64,000 nt of DNA from Natronococcus roseus (GTDB taxonomy: Archaea; Halobacteriota; Halobacteria; Halobacteriales; Natrialbaceae): NCBI RefSeq assembly GCF_043677095.1, contig NZ_JBHLJR010000005.1:372001-436000 (forward strand), read 5' to 3'. Every line of letters begins with the position of its first letter. The stretch's first letter is position 1. The notes under the pieces were generated by a model. It saw only the letters and a program-made list of their open reading frames with translations. It searched no databases and was not told where the DNA came from. A program made the translations under genes and the position numbers. Of the stretch, positions 51,170 to 59,542 are shown piece by piece.

Positions 51170-52327
51170 ATGAATATCGCTGATATCGCGACGAAGGAGT
51201 TTATCGAAGTCGACGTTGGCACGCGGATGGGTAAGGTCCGTTCGACGTTCGAGGACGGCAACCCGAAGGGGATCATCGTCACCAACGACGGGGAGTACGA
51301 GGGCGTCCTCAGCGAGCGCGAGGTCCTCCAGTCCCACGTCGAGGACGACGCGAAGGTCGCGGCACTGATCAAACCGAGCCGAAACTCGCCGGCACCGAAG
51401 ATCGACCGCCAGGAAAACGTCCGGGAGACCGCCCGGATGCTCATCGAGAGCAACTCGAAGGTCGCACCCGTCTTCGAGAACGAGGAGCTGTGGGGCGTCA
51501 TCACCGACGACGCGATCCTGGAGGCAGTTCTCGAGAATCTCGACGCGCTCACCGTCGACGACATCTACACCTCCGACCCCGTAACGCTCCAGGAGAAAGA
51601 CGGCATCGGCAAGGCGATCAACCACCTGCGGGAACACAGCATCTCGCGGCTTCCCATTCTGAACGAGAACGGCTTCCTGACGGGCGTCGTCACGACCCAC
51701 GACATCGCCGACTTCGTCATCCGGGAGAACAACAAGACGACGGTCGGCGACCGCGTCGGCGACACCGACCGGATGCTCGACGTTCCGATCTACGACATCA
51801 TGAACAGTCCCGTCCGGACAACCTCCCTCGACAAAACCGCGAAGGAGGCCGTCGAGACCATGCTCGACGACGACTACGCGGGCCTGATGGTCACTCCGGA
51901 GGACGACGACCGCGTCGTCATCGGCGTCATCACCAAGACCGACGTGCTGCGGGCGCTCACCTTCACCGAGGAGGAGCACATGGACGTCCAGATCACCAAC
52001 ATTTCGATGCTCGATACGATCACCCGCGAGGGGATCACCGAGAGCATCCAGGACGTCGCCGACAAGTACGCCGACATGCAGGTGATGCACGCCCACGTCC
52101 GGTTCTCCGAGCACAAGGAGAAGCTCCGGGGGACCCCCCTGGTGCAGTGCCAGATCCGCCTGCGGACCAACAAGGGGCAGGTCGCCGGCACCGGCGAGGG
52201 GTACGGCGCCGAGAACGGCTTCCGCGTCGCGCTCGATAAGCTCGAGCGGAACGTCCTCGAGCTGAAGGGCGTCACCAACGACGAGGAGTACCGCGGCCAG
52301 CTACTGCGGAAGCTCAACGAGCTGTAA
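51170..52327 (+). CDS. Four-CBS protein with RaiA/HPF-like C-terminal domain
   Basis: The 385-residue protein has four CBS repeats (about 1-60, 65-125, 140-205, 215-285), each with the D-V/T-D pattern (VVTTHDIADFV, GVITKTDVLRAL), so it can bind adenine nucleotides. The last 90 residues (MDVQITNISMLDTITREGITESIQDVADKYADMQVMHAHVRFSEHKEKLRGTPLVQCQIRLRTNKGQVAGTG) have the beta-alpha-beta-beta-beta layout of the RaiA/HPF ribosome-hibernation fold. So a nucleotide-gated ribosome-binding role is plausible. GTTAAATAC is about 33 bases before the ATG at 51170; the frame upstream has no CBS sequence. A T-run hairpin terminator follows. Confidence 0.8.
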   Translation: MNIADIATKEFIEVDVGTRMGKVRSTFEDGNPKGIIVTNDGEYEGVLSEREVLQSHVEDDAKVAALIKPSRNSPAPKIDRQENVRETARMLIESNSKVAPVFENEELWGVITDDAILEAVLENLDALTVDDIYTSDPVTLQEKDGIGKAINHLREHSISRLPILNENGFLTGVVTTHDIADFVIRENNKTTVGDRVGDTDRMLDVPIYDIMNSPVRTTSLDKTAKEAVETMLDDDYAGLMVTPEDDDRVVIGVITKTDVLRALTFTEEEHMDVQITNISMLDTITREGITESIQDVADKYADMQVMHAHVRFSEHKEKLRGTPLVQCQIRLRTNKGQVAGTGEGYGAENGFRVALDKLERNVLELKGVTNDEEYRGQLLRKLNEL

Positions 52328-52341
52328 ACCGGTCCGACCGC

Positions 52342-52365
52342 GCCGTTTCCGTATACGGCTTTTTT
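52342..52365 (+). terminator. Hairpin-plus-T-run terminator after the CBS gene
   Basis: GCCGT (52342-52346) pairs with ACGGC (52355-52359) over an 8-base loop and is followed by six T (52360-52365), 15 bases past the stop. This is the clearest intrinsic-type terminator in the window. Confidence 0.6.
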
Positions 52366-52762
52366 GTCGCCCTACCGTCGACAAGCAGGGTCTCGCGTCG
52401 CAAACGCGAGGGTTCTCGGTAGTTTTGTTATTCGGTCTTAGTGATGAGTCCGGGCTGGTTGATTCGTTACGAAAGCGTACCCAACGCTGTTATTTCAACC
52501 ACCGATGATATAGGAAGGGGGGCGTGCTGGATGTACAGCGCACCTCTCATATGAAGTCGTGCACAAGTTCGAAGTAACTATTGGAGAATTTCTGCATACA
52601 GTTGGGTCGCACCATACTCTAAGCAAAGGAAAGCATGAAGCATCATATGATACCCGACATCAATCGGTTAATTACATCATCTTCCCCTCAGTCTTGATAT
52701 AGGGGTTTTCCGATTCTCTCTACCGTGATGCTCGCTCTCTCATAAAAAGGTGGATATGTTGG
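52366..52762. other. AT-rich spacer opening the second accessory patch
   Basis: About 400 bases, AT-rich, between the CBS terminator and the regulator, convergent. Short stems such as GTGC-tggatgtaca-GCGCAC (52528-52547) are seen; there is no open frame that looks like a gene. Confidence 0.4.
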
Positions 52763-53272
52763 CTATTCCAACTCCTCAGTATCTATAGGTCGAGCGGGTA
52801 TCCACTCCGGACGTGGTGCTTCCATATATTTCTCTACACCTGGCGTGAGCTGTGTCTTCATTGTAGTCTCTTGCAAACTCCGTTCTGCACGGAGTAAGTC
52901 GGCTGTTTCAAGGATTTCCCGACCTTCCTCAGTCAATCCATAGAACACATGCGGCAAATCACGCGTTCGATCATCTTTAGGTAATTCTACCTGCTCGACA
53001 ACCCCGCGCTTGACGAGTCGCTCTAGGTGATTCCGAATAGTGCTCTTCGAGACCCCCGGCATGAAGTAGTCAAGCTCTTTGAGTGTCGGGAGCTGTGCAG
53101 GGTGTCCCACAATATTCTGAATGATTTCAAATCTTGTTTCTTGGGTGACGAGGTTGAGCAATTCACGTCGCTGGCCGGCTAATTCTGCATCACGATTCCC
53201 CTTCGGACCGCTATCAAGGTCGTGCGTTGTGTTCTCGGTTGGTTCTGTTTCGTCGCGTTTGTGCTTATACAT
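52763..53272 (-). CDS. Winged-helix transcriptional regulator
   Basis: A 169-residue protein of AT-richer codons. Residues 40-115 form a winged helix: LNLVTQETRFEIIQNIVGHPAQLPTLKELDYFMPGVSKSTIRNHLERLVKRGVVEQ, then a wing with VFYGLTEEGREILETADLL. The N-terminal 30 residues are disordered and acidic, and the C-terminus (MEAPRPEWIPARPID) is short and Pro-rich. It resembles plasmid/virus-associated haloarchaeal regulators. It diverges from the unknown gene at 53573, so it may control that promoter. Ligand unknown. Confidence 0.8.
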   Translation of the reverse strand: MYKHKRDETEPTENTTHDLDSGPKGNRDAELAGQRRELLNLVTQETRFEIIQNIVGHPAQLPTLKELDYFMPGVSKSTIRNHLERLVKRGVVEQVELPKDDRTRDLPHVFYGLTEEGREILETADLLRAERSLQETTMKTQLTPGVEKYMEAPRPEWIPARPIDTEELE

Positions 53273-53572
53273 GGGCTTTGTCGGCGTTTCCGCCGACTTT
53301 CTGTCCCAACGTAATCGTTGGGAATTGGTCGTCTTGATGGTATTCGGTATGCAGCTCGCCGTGTGGAACGGGTATATTTAACGAACTGGTCAACTGCGAA
53401 TCGATACTAGCGTTCGTCGTCTACAGGCATCCATTGGTAGTGACAGTGTGTTGTCTCCCATATCTGTCCTGAGATATAACAGCCTCAGAGAAAAGTGTTG
53501 TGGTAGGAACCACATTGTTCTGTGTGGATCCAGTCATAAGTCTTTTATTACCGGGTCGCTAGGTCACGCGTA
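53273..53572. promoter_or_regulatory. Divergent intergenic region with dyad and TATA box
   Basis: 300 AT-rich bases between divergent genes. CCACATTGTTCTGTGTGG (about 53510-53527) is an interrupted dyad, and CTTTTATTA (53542-53550) lies about 25 bases before the ATG at 53573, giving a good leaderless promoter. The dyad just upstream of the TATA box is a plausible target for the winged-helix protein. Confidence 0.5.
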
Positions 53573-54130
53573 ATGAACGGAATTAATCACCCTGGATTGG
53601 GGCTCGAGGGGCTCACTCCTGTTGAGCGGCAGGCTGTTAATAAACTAGATTCCGAACTACACTCCATTCGTCCTCAATATGATGGCCTCATCTTCGTTCT
53701 CGGAAATTTTGGAGATGAACGAGAAGACCGAATCGATGATTTTCAGGACGCGGCGCATTCGTGGGACGTGGCAGACTATGCAGCGGTTCGTATGGATGAA
53801 TTCCTTAGCACGTCAGATACCGATCTTGAAGGTCACAGTAAGTTCAAAGTAATAGCAGACCACGCAGATGCAATTGTTCCGATTATCGAAGACGATGCAG
53901 GTGGCGTTACATGGGAGCAGGCCATTATCCGCGAGTACCGGCGGTATCGACAGAAAACATACCTTATGAAGCGGGCGTATCCGCAAAAAGACGAGCACGA
54001 AATCTACAGTTGGATGCAAAGTACTTCTCTCTTTGATAGGTTAGATGGAACAGGCCGAATGTATGAATGGACCATCGTATGCGATTTCCAAGCACAGATT
54101 GATACTGTACTGGCAGATATTCACTACTGA
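53573..54130 (+). CDS. Unknown 185-residue protein with TIR/STALD-like fold features
   Basis: No family recognised. Residues 30-110 read YDGLIFVLGNFGDEREDRIDDFQDAAHSW..AAVRMDEFLS..FKVIADHADAIVPIIEDDAGGVTWEQAIIREYRRYRQKTYLMK, i.e. a strand ending in GN-G-D-E, a second strand with VRMDEF, a loop, and I-x-D-H-A-D-A-I-V-P-I-x-E-D-D-A-G-G-V-T-W-E. The layout (Rossmann strand, then an E-rich active site followed by a helix with repeated basic residues) resembles nucleoside-deoxyribosyltransferase, TIR or STALD enzymes, but I cannot prove it. C-terminal WTIVCDFQAQIDTVLADIHY. A defence-type NAD or nucleotide enzyme is one possibility. Confidence 0.55.
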   Translation: MNGINHPGLGLEGLTPVERQAVNKLDSELHSIRPQYDGLIFVLGNFGDEREDRIDDFQDAAHSWDVADYAAVRMDEFLSTSDTDLEGHSKFKVIADHADAIVPIIEDDAGGVTWEQAIIREYRRYRQKTYLMKRAYPQKDEHEIYSWMQSTSLFDRLDGTGRMYEWTIVCDFQAQIDTVLADIHY

Positions 54131-54411
54131 TCCGACAATTCGCCAGTAGACTGATTCTCGTTTTCGATATCACAATCTGTACAGTGATGCTCACCCATGG
54201 ATTCTTGTACCGTATATTTTCTGGAATATAAACACTATCGTTCCGATATCGTGATTGAAGGGACTGATACGGGCTAGTCAATTCTGAGGACTGCCTTCTC
54301 CGTATTCAGCACACTGCTCTTGGCAGCTAACTATGGTAGTGATTATCTCTTCGCTATCTACTATTCCTCGGTGACCGACAATCTTTTGCGAGGACACGAA
54401 CGACTGATCGT
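54131..54411. other. AT-rich spacer
   Basis: 280 bases of AT-rich sequence after the unknown gene. A TATA-like ATCTTTTGC (about 54381-54389) precedes the next ATG by about 27 bases. Nothing else can be recognised. Confidence 0.35.
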
Positions 54412-54885
54412 ATGTCAATCGAACGACGTTCGCTGGTGGTTCCGAGTCTCGTCTACCTCGGTGCTGCGGTGCTGATCGGAATCCCGGCGATGGCGGCTTC
54501 GATGACGGTGCTGAGTTTCGTCGTCGGCCGCGTCCTCGAGCTCGCCGGCGTCGACCAGCTCCCTCCGGCTGCCGGGTTCCTGGTGGTCGCGGTATCGATA
54601 GCCATCGGGCTCCAGATCGCCGTCGAGGCCGCTGCCGTCCACTTGGGCGGCCTCGAGGCGCTCGGGCGGGGGTCGCCCCGCGTCGCGCTCGTTCGGTACG
54701 CGCTGTTGACGGCGTTCGCGTTCGCCGCGCTGGCGGTCGCCGCGTGGGCGGGGCTGTCGGCAGCGCTGGGCGGATTCGGCTGGGGCATCGTCGCGCTCGG
54801 GCTCCTGGTCGGGGGTGCCGGAGTCGTCGTCCTCTACAGGAGTTCGCGGGTCCTCGTGGCTGGATTCCGTCGCAGTCAAGCCTGA
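54412..54885 (+). CDS. Four-span membrane protein
   Basis: A 157-residue protein with four hydrophobic helices: LVVPSLVYLGAAVLIGIPAMA, AGFLVVAVSIAIGLQIAVEAAA, VRYALLTAFAFAALAVAAWAGL and GWGIVALGLLVGGAGVVVLYR, joined by short loops. GC-rich, typical haloarchaeal codons, in contrast to the patch before it. Convergent with radB. Function unknown. Confidence 0.72.
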   Translation: MSIERRSLVVPSLVYLGAAVLIGIPAMAASMTVLSFVVGRVLELAGVDQLPPAAGFLVVAVSIAIGLQIAVEAAAVHLGGLEALGRGSPRVALVRYALLTAFAFAALAVAAWAGLSAALGGFGWGIVALGLLVGGAGVVVLYRSSRVLVAGFRRSQA

Positions 54886-54975
54886 CGCTGGCTGGCCGGT
54901 TCTCGGTCCCGAACCGATACCCGCTCGAGCCGCGGGGCGAGACCGGGCACGGAACCGCTCGCGGTCTTCGTAGGC

Positions 54976-55686
54976 TCAGCGAAGCCCGTCGCCGTCCCCG
55001 CCCTCGAGGCCCGTTTCCGTAATCCGGAACTGGACCGAGTCGCCGACGGCCTTCGAGCGGTGTTTCTCGAGGGTCGCCCGGCGGTTGCCACCCCGAAAGC
55101 GCTCGATCCGGAGCACGGTGCCCGTCCAGTGCTCCAAGGTGTTGCCCCCGAGCGGACGGGTTCGATCGCTATCGGGGTCCGAGAAGACCTGGTTCGTGAG
55201 CACGACCGCCAGGTCGTGTTTGCGCGCCAGCGAGAGCAGGTGGGTGATCTGGCGGGCGACCCCGCGCAGTGCCTCGCCGTCGTCGCCTTCGCCGGTTCGC
55301 TCGAGGCGGTAGAAGCCGGTCGCGCTGTCCAGGACGATCAACGAGGCGCGGTCGGCGAACTCCTCGGCGTCCCGGACGGCCTCCTCCTGTTGTTCGAAAT
55401 CGAGCGCCTCCTCGACGACGATCCGGGAGGCGACGCGTTCGACGTCCTCGGCTTCGTCGACCCTCGCGGAGAGCAACTGCTCGAAGCGGTCGATCGAGAG
55501 TCCCTCGGTGTCGATGTAGACGGCCGTCTCGCCCGCGACAGCGGTCTCGACCGCAGCCGACAGCGCGAGGTTCGTCTTGCCGGCGGCCGGCGGCCCGTAC
55601 AGCTGCGTGACGGTCCCGCGCTCGAACCCATTGCCCAGCAGCTCGTCGATCGGCCCACAACCGGTCGGAATCGGCTCGTCGTTCAC
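54976..55686 (-). CDS. radB: DNA repair and recombination protein RadB
   Basis: A 236-residue RecA-superfamily ATPase, paralog of RadA lacking its N-terminal domain. IPTGCGPIDELLGNGFERGTVTQLYGPPAAGKTNLA (Walker A) is at the N-terminus, with LIVLDSATGFYRL (Walker B) and VVLTNQVFSD. RadB assists RadA in homologous recombination. I start at the GTG at 55686 (VNDEPIPTG), the expected family start, with TTTTTGCG about 26 bases upstream; the open frame extends 30 codons further without family sequence. It diverges from a RuvC-fold gene with a shared 98-base promoter region. Confidence 0.93.
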   Translation of the reverse strand: MNDEPIPTGCGPIDELLGNGFERGTVTQLYGPPAAGKTNLALSAAVETAVAGETAVYIDTEGLSIDRFEQLLSARVDEAEDVERVASRIVVEEALDFEQQEEAVRDAEEFADRASLIVLDSATGFYRLERTGEGDDGEALRGVARQITHLLSLARKHDLAVVLTNQVFSDPDSDRTRPLGGNTLEHWTGTVLRIERFRGGNRRATLEKHRSKAVGDSVQFRITETGLEGGDGDGLR

Positions 55687-55784
55687 GGGCGATATTGCTC
55701 GCCACCGCGCAAAAACCTCATGAAATCCGCCCCGGTCGGCGGTGGTTCGCGTACGTTTATTCGAATCGGCATCCAAGGGAGAGC
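55687..55784. promoter_or_regulatory. Divergent promoter of radB and the RuvC-fold gene
   Basis: Within 98 bases lie TTTTTGCG on the minus strand (55709-55716, 26 bases before the radB GTG) and GTTTAT on the plus strand (55755-55760, 27 bases before the GTG at 55785). Both genes would be leaderless with GTG starts. Confidence 0.6.
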
Positions 55785-56537
55785 GTGATCGTCGTCGCCA
55801 CGTCAGACTTCGAGGTGTACCACGGCGTCGTCAACGAGCTGCGCGAACGCGGCGCCGCGTTTACGACCGTCGAACCCGACGAGCCGCTGCCGGAGGAGAC
55901 GACCGTCGTCGTCACCGGCGCCGACTACGCCGAGACGTTCCCGAACGTGAAGACGGTCGTCGCGGACCCGGACGCACCTCGCCGGGCGGTCGATCAAGCG
56001 CTGACGACCGCCCGCGGCGAGGGCGGCCGAACGATCGTCGGTGTCGACCCCGGACGGAAACCCGGCATCGCCGTGCTGGCGGGCGAGATGGTCGTCGCCG
56101 CGTTCCAGGTCCCGCTCTCCGACGCCGTCGACGCCATTCAGCGGGAGGTTGCCGAGGCCGCCTCGCCCGTCGTTCGGATCGGCGACGGCGCTCGGCTCCA
56201 GAGTTCGACGCTGATTAACGACCTCGAGGACGTCCGCGTCGAACTCGTCGACGAGACGGGAACGACGCCCTACCTCGGTACCGGCGCGCGCGGAATGGGC
56301 GACGTGCTCGCGGCCGTGAACATCGCCCGTCTCGAGGGTGAGCCGGTCGAACGTCGAGAGATCGAACCGACCGCGGGCGAGCTGCAGATGATCAAGGATC
56401 GGGCCCGCGAGCACAGCGAGACGAACCGAGCGATCGACGAGGTCTTGGCCCGGCGAGTTGCTGCGGGCGAACTGACGATCGAGGAGGCACTGATCCAACA
56501 CCGGGACGACGAGACGACCGACGGCCCCGACTCCTGA
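55785..56537 (+). CDS. RuvC/RNase-H-fold protein divergent from radB
   Basis: The 250-residue protein has an N-terminal alpha/beta part (VVATSDFEVYHGVVNELRERGAAFTTVEPDEPLP..VVVTGADYAETFPNVKTVVADP) and a RuvC-like second domain: IVGVDPGRKPGIAVLAG with the first Asp, VVRIGDGARLQSSTLINDL, VELVDETGTTPYLG and GARGMGDVLAAVNIARLEG with further acidic residues. The plan resembles Holliday-junction resolvases of the RuvC/YqgF type. Its divergence from radB suggests a recombination function, by inference. GTG start chosen by the TATA box 27 bases upstream. Confidence 0.78.
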   Translation: MIVVATSDFEVYHGVVNELRERGAAFTTVEPDEPLPEETTVVVTGADYAETFPNVKTVVADPDAPRRAVDQALTTARGEGGRTIVGVDPGRKPGIAVLAGEMVVAAFQVPLSDAVDAIQREVAEAASPVVRIGDGARLQSSTLINDLEDVRVELVDETGTTPYLGTGARGMGDVLAAVNIARLEGEPVERREIEPTAGELQMIKDRAREHSETNRAIDEVLARRVAAGELTIEEALIQHRDDETTDGPDS

Positions 56538-56665
56538 GCCGGCGTTCAGCCCGAAGCCGCGGGCAAACGGACTTGCAGCCATTTTCCTATCCACCATACA
56601 GTCAAGTTATATTGTAATTTCAGAATTCCACAAAGGACATATAGTTGGAAAATGTGAAAGTCTGT

Positions 56666-57886
56666 ATGGGTGAATGGAATAGACGATCGGTGATGGTCTC
56701 GAGTGCAGCGCTCGCAACCGGAACCGCCCTCGCAGCAGTCGGAACGAGTAGCGCGAACGAATCCCCCGACGTCCCCGTAACCCCCGACCAATCCGAACCG
56801 AAGGGCTGGTCCTCACACGGTGGGACGATCGGAAACTGTCGACACGTCCCCTCGAGCGACGGGATCGGACGACCTGATGCGATCGCCTGGCAGTACGAAC
56901 ACAGCGGTCCGGCTTCGGTCGTCGAGGGTGCGGTCTTCCTGCAGACCGACGGTGAGATCCACTCGCTGGACGCCGCGGACGGCAGCCTCCGGTGGACGGC
57001 CGACGCGATCGAGGCGTCCGGAACCCCGGCAGTCGCCGACGACAGCGTCTACGTCGCGGGCGAAGGTGTCGCGTCGCTCGAGGCCGAAACCGGCGAGGTT
57101 CGCTGGAGCGAAGGGTTCGACGACGCCGAGTTGGTCTCCTCGCCCGTCGTCGCCTTCGAAACGGTTTACGTGAGCGTCGAGGGAACGCTTCGCGCGTACG
57201 ACGCGACTGACGGATCGCTCCGCTGGGAGCACGAGACGGTCGACGTCGAGACCGAGGCCGGCAAGGGTGCCTACGGGTTCCACTCGAGGAACGGAACAGT
57301 GGCCGTCGCCGACGGAACGGTCTGGGTGCTGCTCGACAAGCGACGAAGTGAGTCCGGCGCGAGTGCGGACGGGCTCGCGGCGCTCGATCCGACGACGGGC
57401 GAGGTCCTGTGGACGGATCATCTGGAATCGGGCCGTACCGCGAGCGGGCTGGCGGCCACCGAAGACGCCCTGTTCGTCGAAACCCCCACCGAGGAGGGAG
57501 TCGACGTCTTCGACGTCGGCTCACGAGAGGTCGTCGAGACCGTCAGCGACGCCTTCGACAGCGCGGCCGTCGGCGACACGGCGGTCACTCACGGCCGATA
57601 CACGCTCTCGAGCACCGGCGCGGACGCGCCGTGGAACGATCGGGAGACCCACGCCTACGGCAAGCCGACGATCGTCGGCGATCTCGTGGTCATCGCCCAC
57701 AGCCGTCGCGGCCGATCCTCGCCCGACGAACTCGTCGGCTTCGATCTCGAGGACGGGAGCGAGCGCTGGACGTTCGCGTTCGACAACGCCCACTGGAGCG
57801 ACGGGTTCCCGATCGACGCCGTCGTCGACGGGGAAACGATCTACGTGGACAGAGACGGGAAGTTTACCGCCGTTCGGCCGTCGTAG
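56666..57886 (+). CDS. Exported PQQ-like beta-propeller protein
   Basis: The 406-residue protein starts MGEWNRRSVMVSSAALATGTALAAVG, a twin-arginine-type signal with no lipobox Cys, so it is probably secreted. The rest consists of repeats like HSLDAADGSLRWTADAI, AYDATDGSLRWEHETV, ALDPTTGEVLWTDHL and GFDLEDGSERWTFAF, the PQQ/BamB-like propeller signature (D-x-x-T/D-G-x-x-x-W). It is monocistronic with an AT-rich upstream region. No oxidoreductase partner is adjacent, so a structural or binding role is possible. The ATG at 56666 beats an upstream TTG. Confidence 0.8.
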   Translation: MGEWNRRSVMVSSAALATGTALAAVGTSSANESPDVPVTPDQSEPKGWSSHGGTIGNCRHVPSSDGIGRPDAIAWQYEHSGPASVVEGAVFLQTDGEIHSLDAADGSLRWTADAIEASGTPAVADDSVYVAGEGVASLEAETGEVRWSEGFDDAELVSSPVVAFETVYVSVEGTLRAYDATDGSLRWEHETVDVETEAGKGAYGFHSRNGTVAVADGTVWVLLDKRRSESGASADGLAALDPTTGEVLWTDHLESGRTASGLAATEDALFVETPTEEGVDVFDVGSREVVETVSDAFDSAAVGDTAVTHGRYTLSSTGADAPWNDRETHAYGKPTIVGDLVVIAHSRRGRSSPDELVGFDLEDGSERWTFAFDNAHWSDGFPIDAVVDGETIYVDRDGKFTAVRPS

Positions 57887-57967
57887 TCGCTCGCGGCTCC
57901 GAGCCGAGATCGTTCTCGCAGCGACGAAAGGGACGTACTTCTATCCCGGGCTACCGTAGACGACCGT

Positions 57968-58825
57968 ATGTACGGAGCCGCGCCCGATCGCACCGCCGAA
58001 CTCGCACTGTTGCTCGAGGTCGCGGGGACGCCCAAACCGGGCAACGTCGATCGCCACCGCGATCTCGAGGACCTGCGGTTCGAACACTTCCTCGCGGGAG
58101 CCGTCGGCGCCCGCGACGGGCTCGAACTGGCCGCGAACGGCGCGGCCGTCGGTCCCGCTTTCGAGCGGGCCGTCGAGGGAATGGCCGTCCAGGAGGGGGG
58201 CAACACCCAGTTCGGCGCACTGCTATTGCTCGTCCCGCTCGTGCGGGCGGCCCGCGACGACCTCTCCCAGCCCGTCGTCGAGGGCGTCCTCGAGGGGACG
58301 ACCGTCGCCGACGCGGCCGCGTTCTACCGGTCGTTCGAACACGTCGACGTCTTCGTCGCCGATCCGCCCGAAGGGATGGCTCCGCTCGACGTTCGACGCG
58401 GCGCGGCCGCGGTTCCGATCCTCGAGGAGCGCGGGCTCACGCTGCTCGACGTGATGGACCGTAGCGTCCCTGGCGACGACGTCGCCCGCGAGTGGGTCAC
58501 CGGGTTCGAACGCTCCTTCGCGGCAGCAGAACGGCTCGCCGACGCAAAGGGGCCGATCCTCGAGCGAACCGCCGCGGTCTTTCTCTCTCTGCTCGCGGAG
58601 CGACCCGACACGCTCGTCGCGAACCGCAGCGGCGAGGCCGTCGCGGCCGAGGTGACCGAGCGAGCGGCTGCCCTGGTCGAGCGCGACGCGCTCGAGACCG
58701 ATCGCGAGACGGTCGAGGCGTTCGCCGACGAACTCGTCGACAGCGGGATTAATCCGGGGACGACGGCCGATCTGACCGCCGCCGGACTGTTCATCGCCCT
58801 CGAGCACGAAACGGTGACACTGTGA
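57968..58825 (+). CDS. Triphosphoribosyl-dephospho-CoA synthase-like protein
   Basis: A 285-residue COG1767/CitG-like protein. LLEVAGTPKPGNVDRHRDLEDLRFEHFLAGA is the family N-terminal signature (KPGNV), and QEGGNTQFGALLLLVPLV and the terminal INPGTTADLTAAGLFI complete it. Bacterial CitG makes the citrate-lyase prosthetic group; archaea lack that lyase, so the substrate here is unknown, and relatives in methylotrophs sit among tetrahydromethanopterin genes. Its last codon overlaps the GTG of the DUF447 gene (GTGA), which implies a shared pathway. Confidence 0.85.
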   Translation: MYGAAPDRTAELALLLEVAGTPKPGNVDRHRDLEDLRFEHFLAGAVGARDGLELAANGAAVGPAFERAVEGMAVQEGGNTQFGALLLLVPLVRAARDDLSQPVVEGVLEGTTVADAAAFYRSFEHVDVFVADPPEGMAPLDVRRGAAAVPILEERGLTLLDVMDRSVPGDDVAREWVTGFERSFAAAERLADAKGPILERTAAVFLSLLAERPDTLVANRSGEAVAAEVTERAAALVERDALETDRETVEAFADELVDSGINPGTTADLTAAGLFIALEHETVTL

Positions 58826-59454
58826 CCGAGCACTCGGACCGAACCGCGAATGCGAGTACGAACGCAAGCGCCGATCCCGATACCGTCGAGTGGCCCGTCT
58901 CGCTTGCGGGCGTCACGGAGTCGATCGTAACGACGCTCGGACCGAACGACCGCTGGAACGCCGCCCCGCTCGGGCTGTTCGCCGACGGGGACGGCGATCG
59001 GGTTACCGCGACGACGTGGGGAAACACCCGAACTAGACGGAACTTCCACCGGCAGGGCGAGGGCTACGTCCAGTTCACCGTCGACCCCGTCGCGTTCGCC
59101 GACGCCGCGCTCTCGATCAGCGAGTTCGACGACCCGCTCCTCGAGTCGGCGAACGCCTGGGTACGCGTCGCGGTCGAGCGGGTCGACTCGGGAACCGAAG
59201 GGGAAACCGAGTGGGAGGAGTGGACGCTCCGGCCCCTCGAGACCGACGTCGTCGCGGAGACGGTGACGACGATCGATCGCGGGTTCGGCGCCGTGATCGA
59301 GGCGACCGTCGCCGCCTCCCGTCTGGGCGTGCCGGCGTACGACCAGGAGGCGCTCCGGGAGCGACTGGAGTACTACGCCTCGGTCGTCGACCGCGCGGGG
59401 AGCCCCCGCGAGCGCGAAGCTCTCGAGCGCGTGCGCGAACACGCCGAGTGGTGA
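58822..59454 (+). CDS. DUF447-family flavoprotein
   Basis: A 210-residue protein. After a 28-residue Asn/Asp/Ser N-terminus comes VSLAGVTESIVTTLGPNDRWNAAPLGLFADGDG..ATTWGNTRTRRNFHRQGEGYVQFTVDPVAFADAAL, a split-barrel flavin-binding-like fold typical of archaeal DUF447. The C-terminal helices (TTIDRGFGAVIEATVAASRLGVPAYD) fit as well. It starts at a GTG inside the CitG-like stop codon, so the two are translationally coupled. Function not established; a cofactor pathway is inferred. Confidence 0.82.
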   Translation: MTEHSDRTANASTNASADPDTVEWPVSLAGVTESIVTTLGPNDRWNAAPLGLFADGDGDRVTATTWGNTRTRRNFHRQGEGYVQFTVDPVAFADAALSISEFDDPLLESANAWVRVAVERVDSGTEGETEWEEWTLRPLETDVVAETVTTIDRGFGAVIEATVAASRLGVPAYDQEALRERLEYYASVVDRAGSPREREALERVREHAEW

Positions 59455-59542
59455 CGACGGATCCGGTGTCGTCGCTCGTGGCACACCCGCTACGCCGCCG
59501 AAGAACGAATGGCTTTAGGGCGCGCTCGGGAAAGCCACCTGT

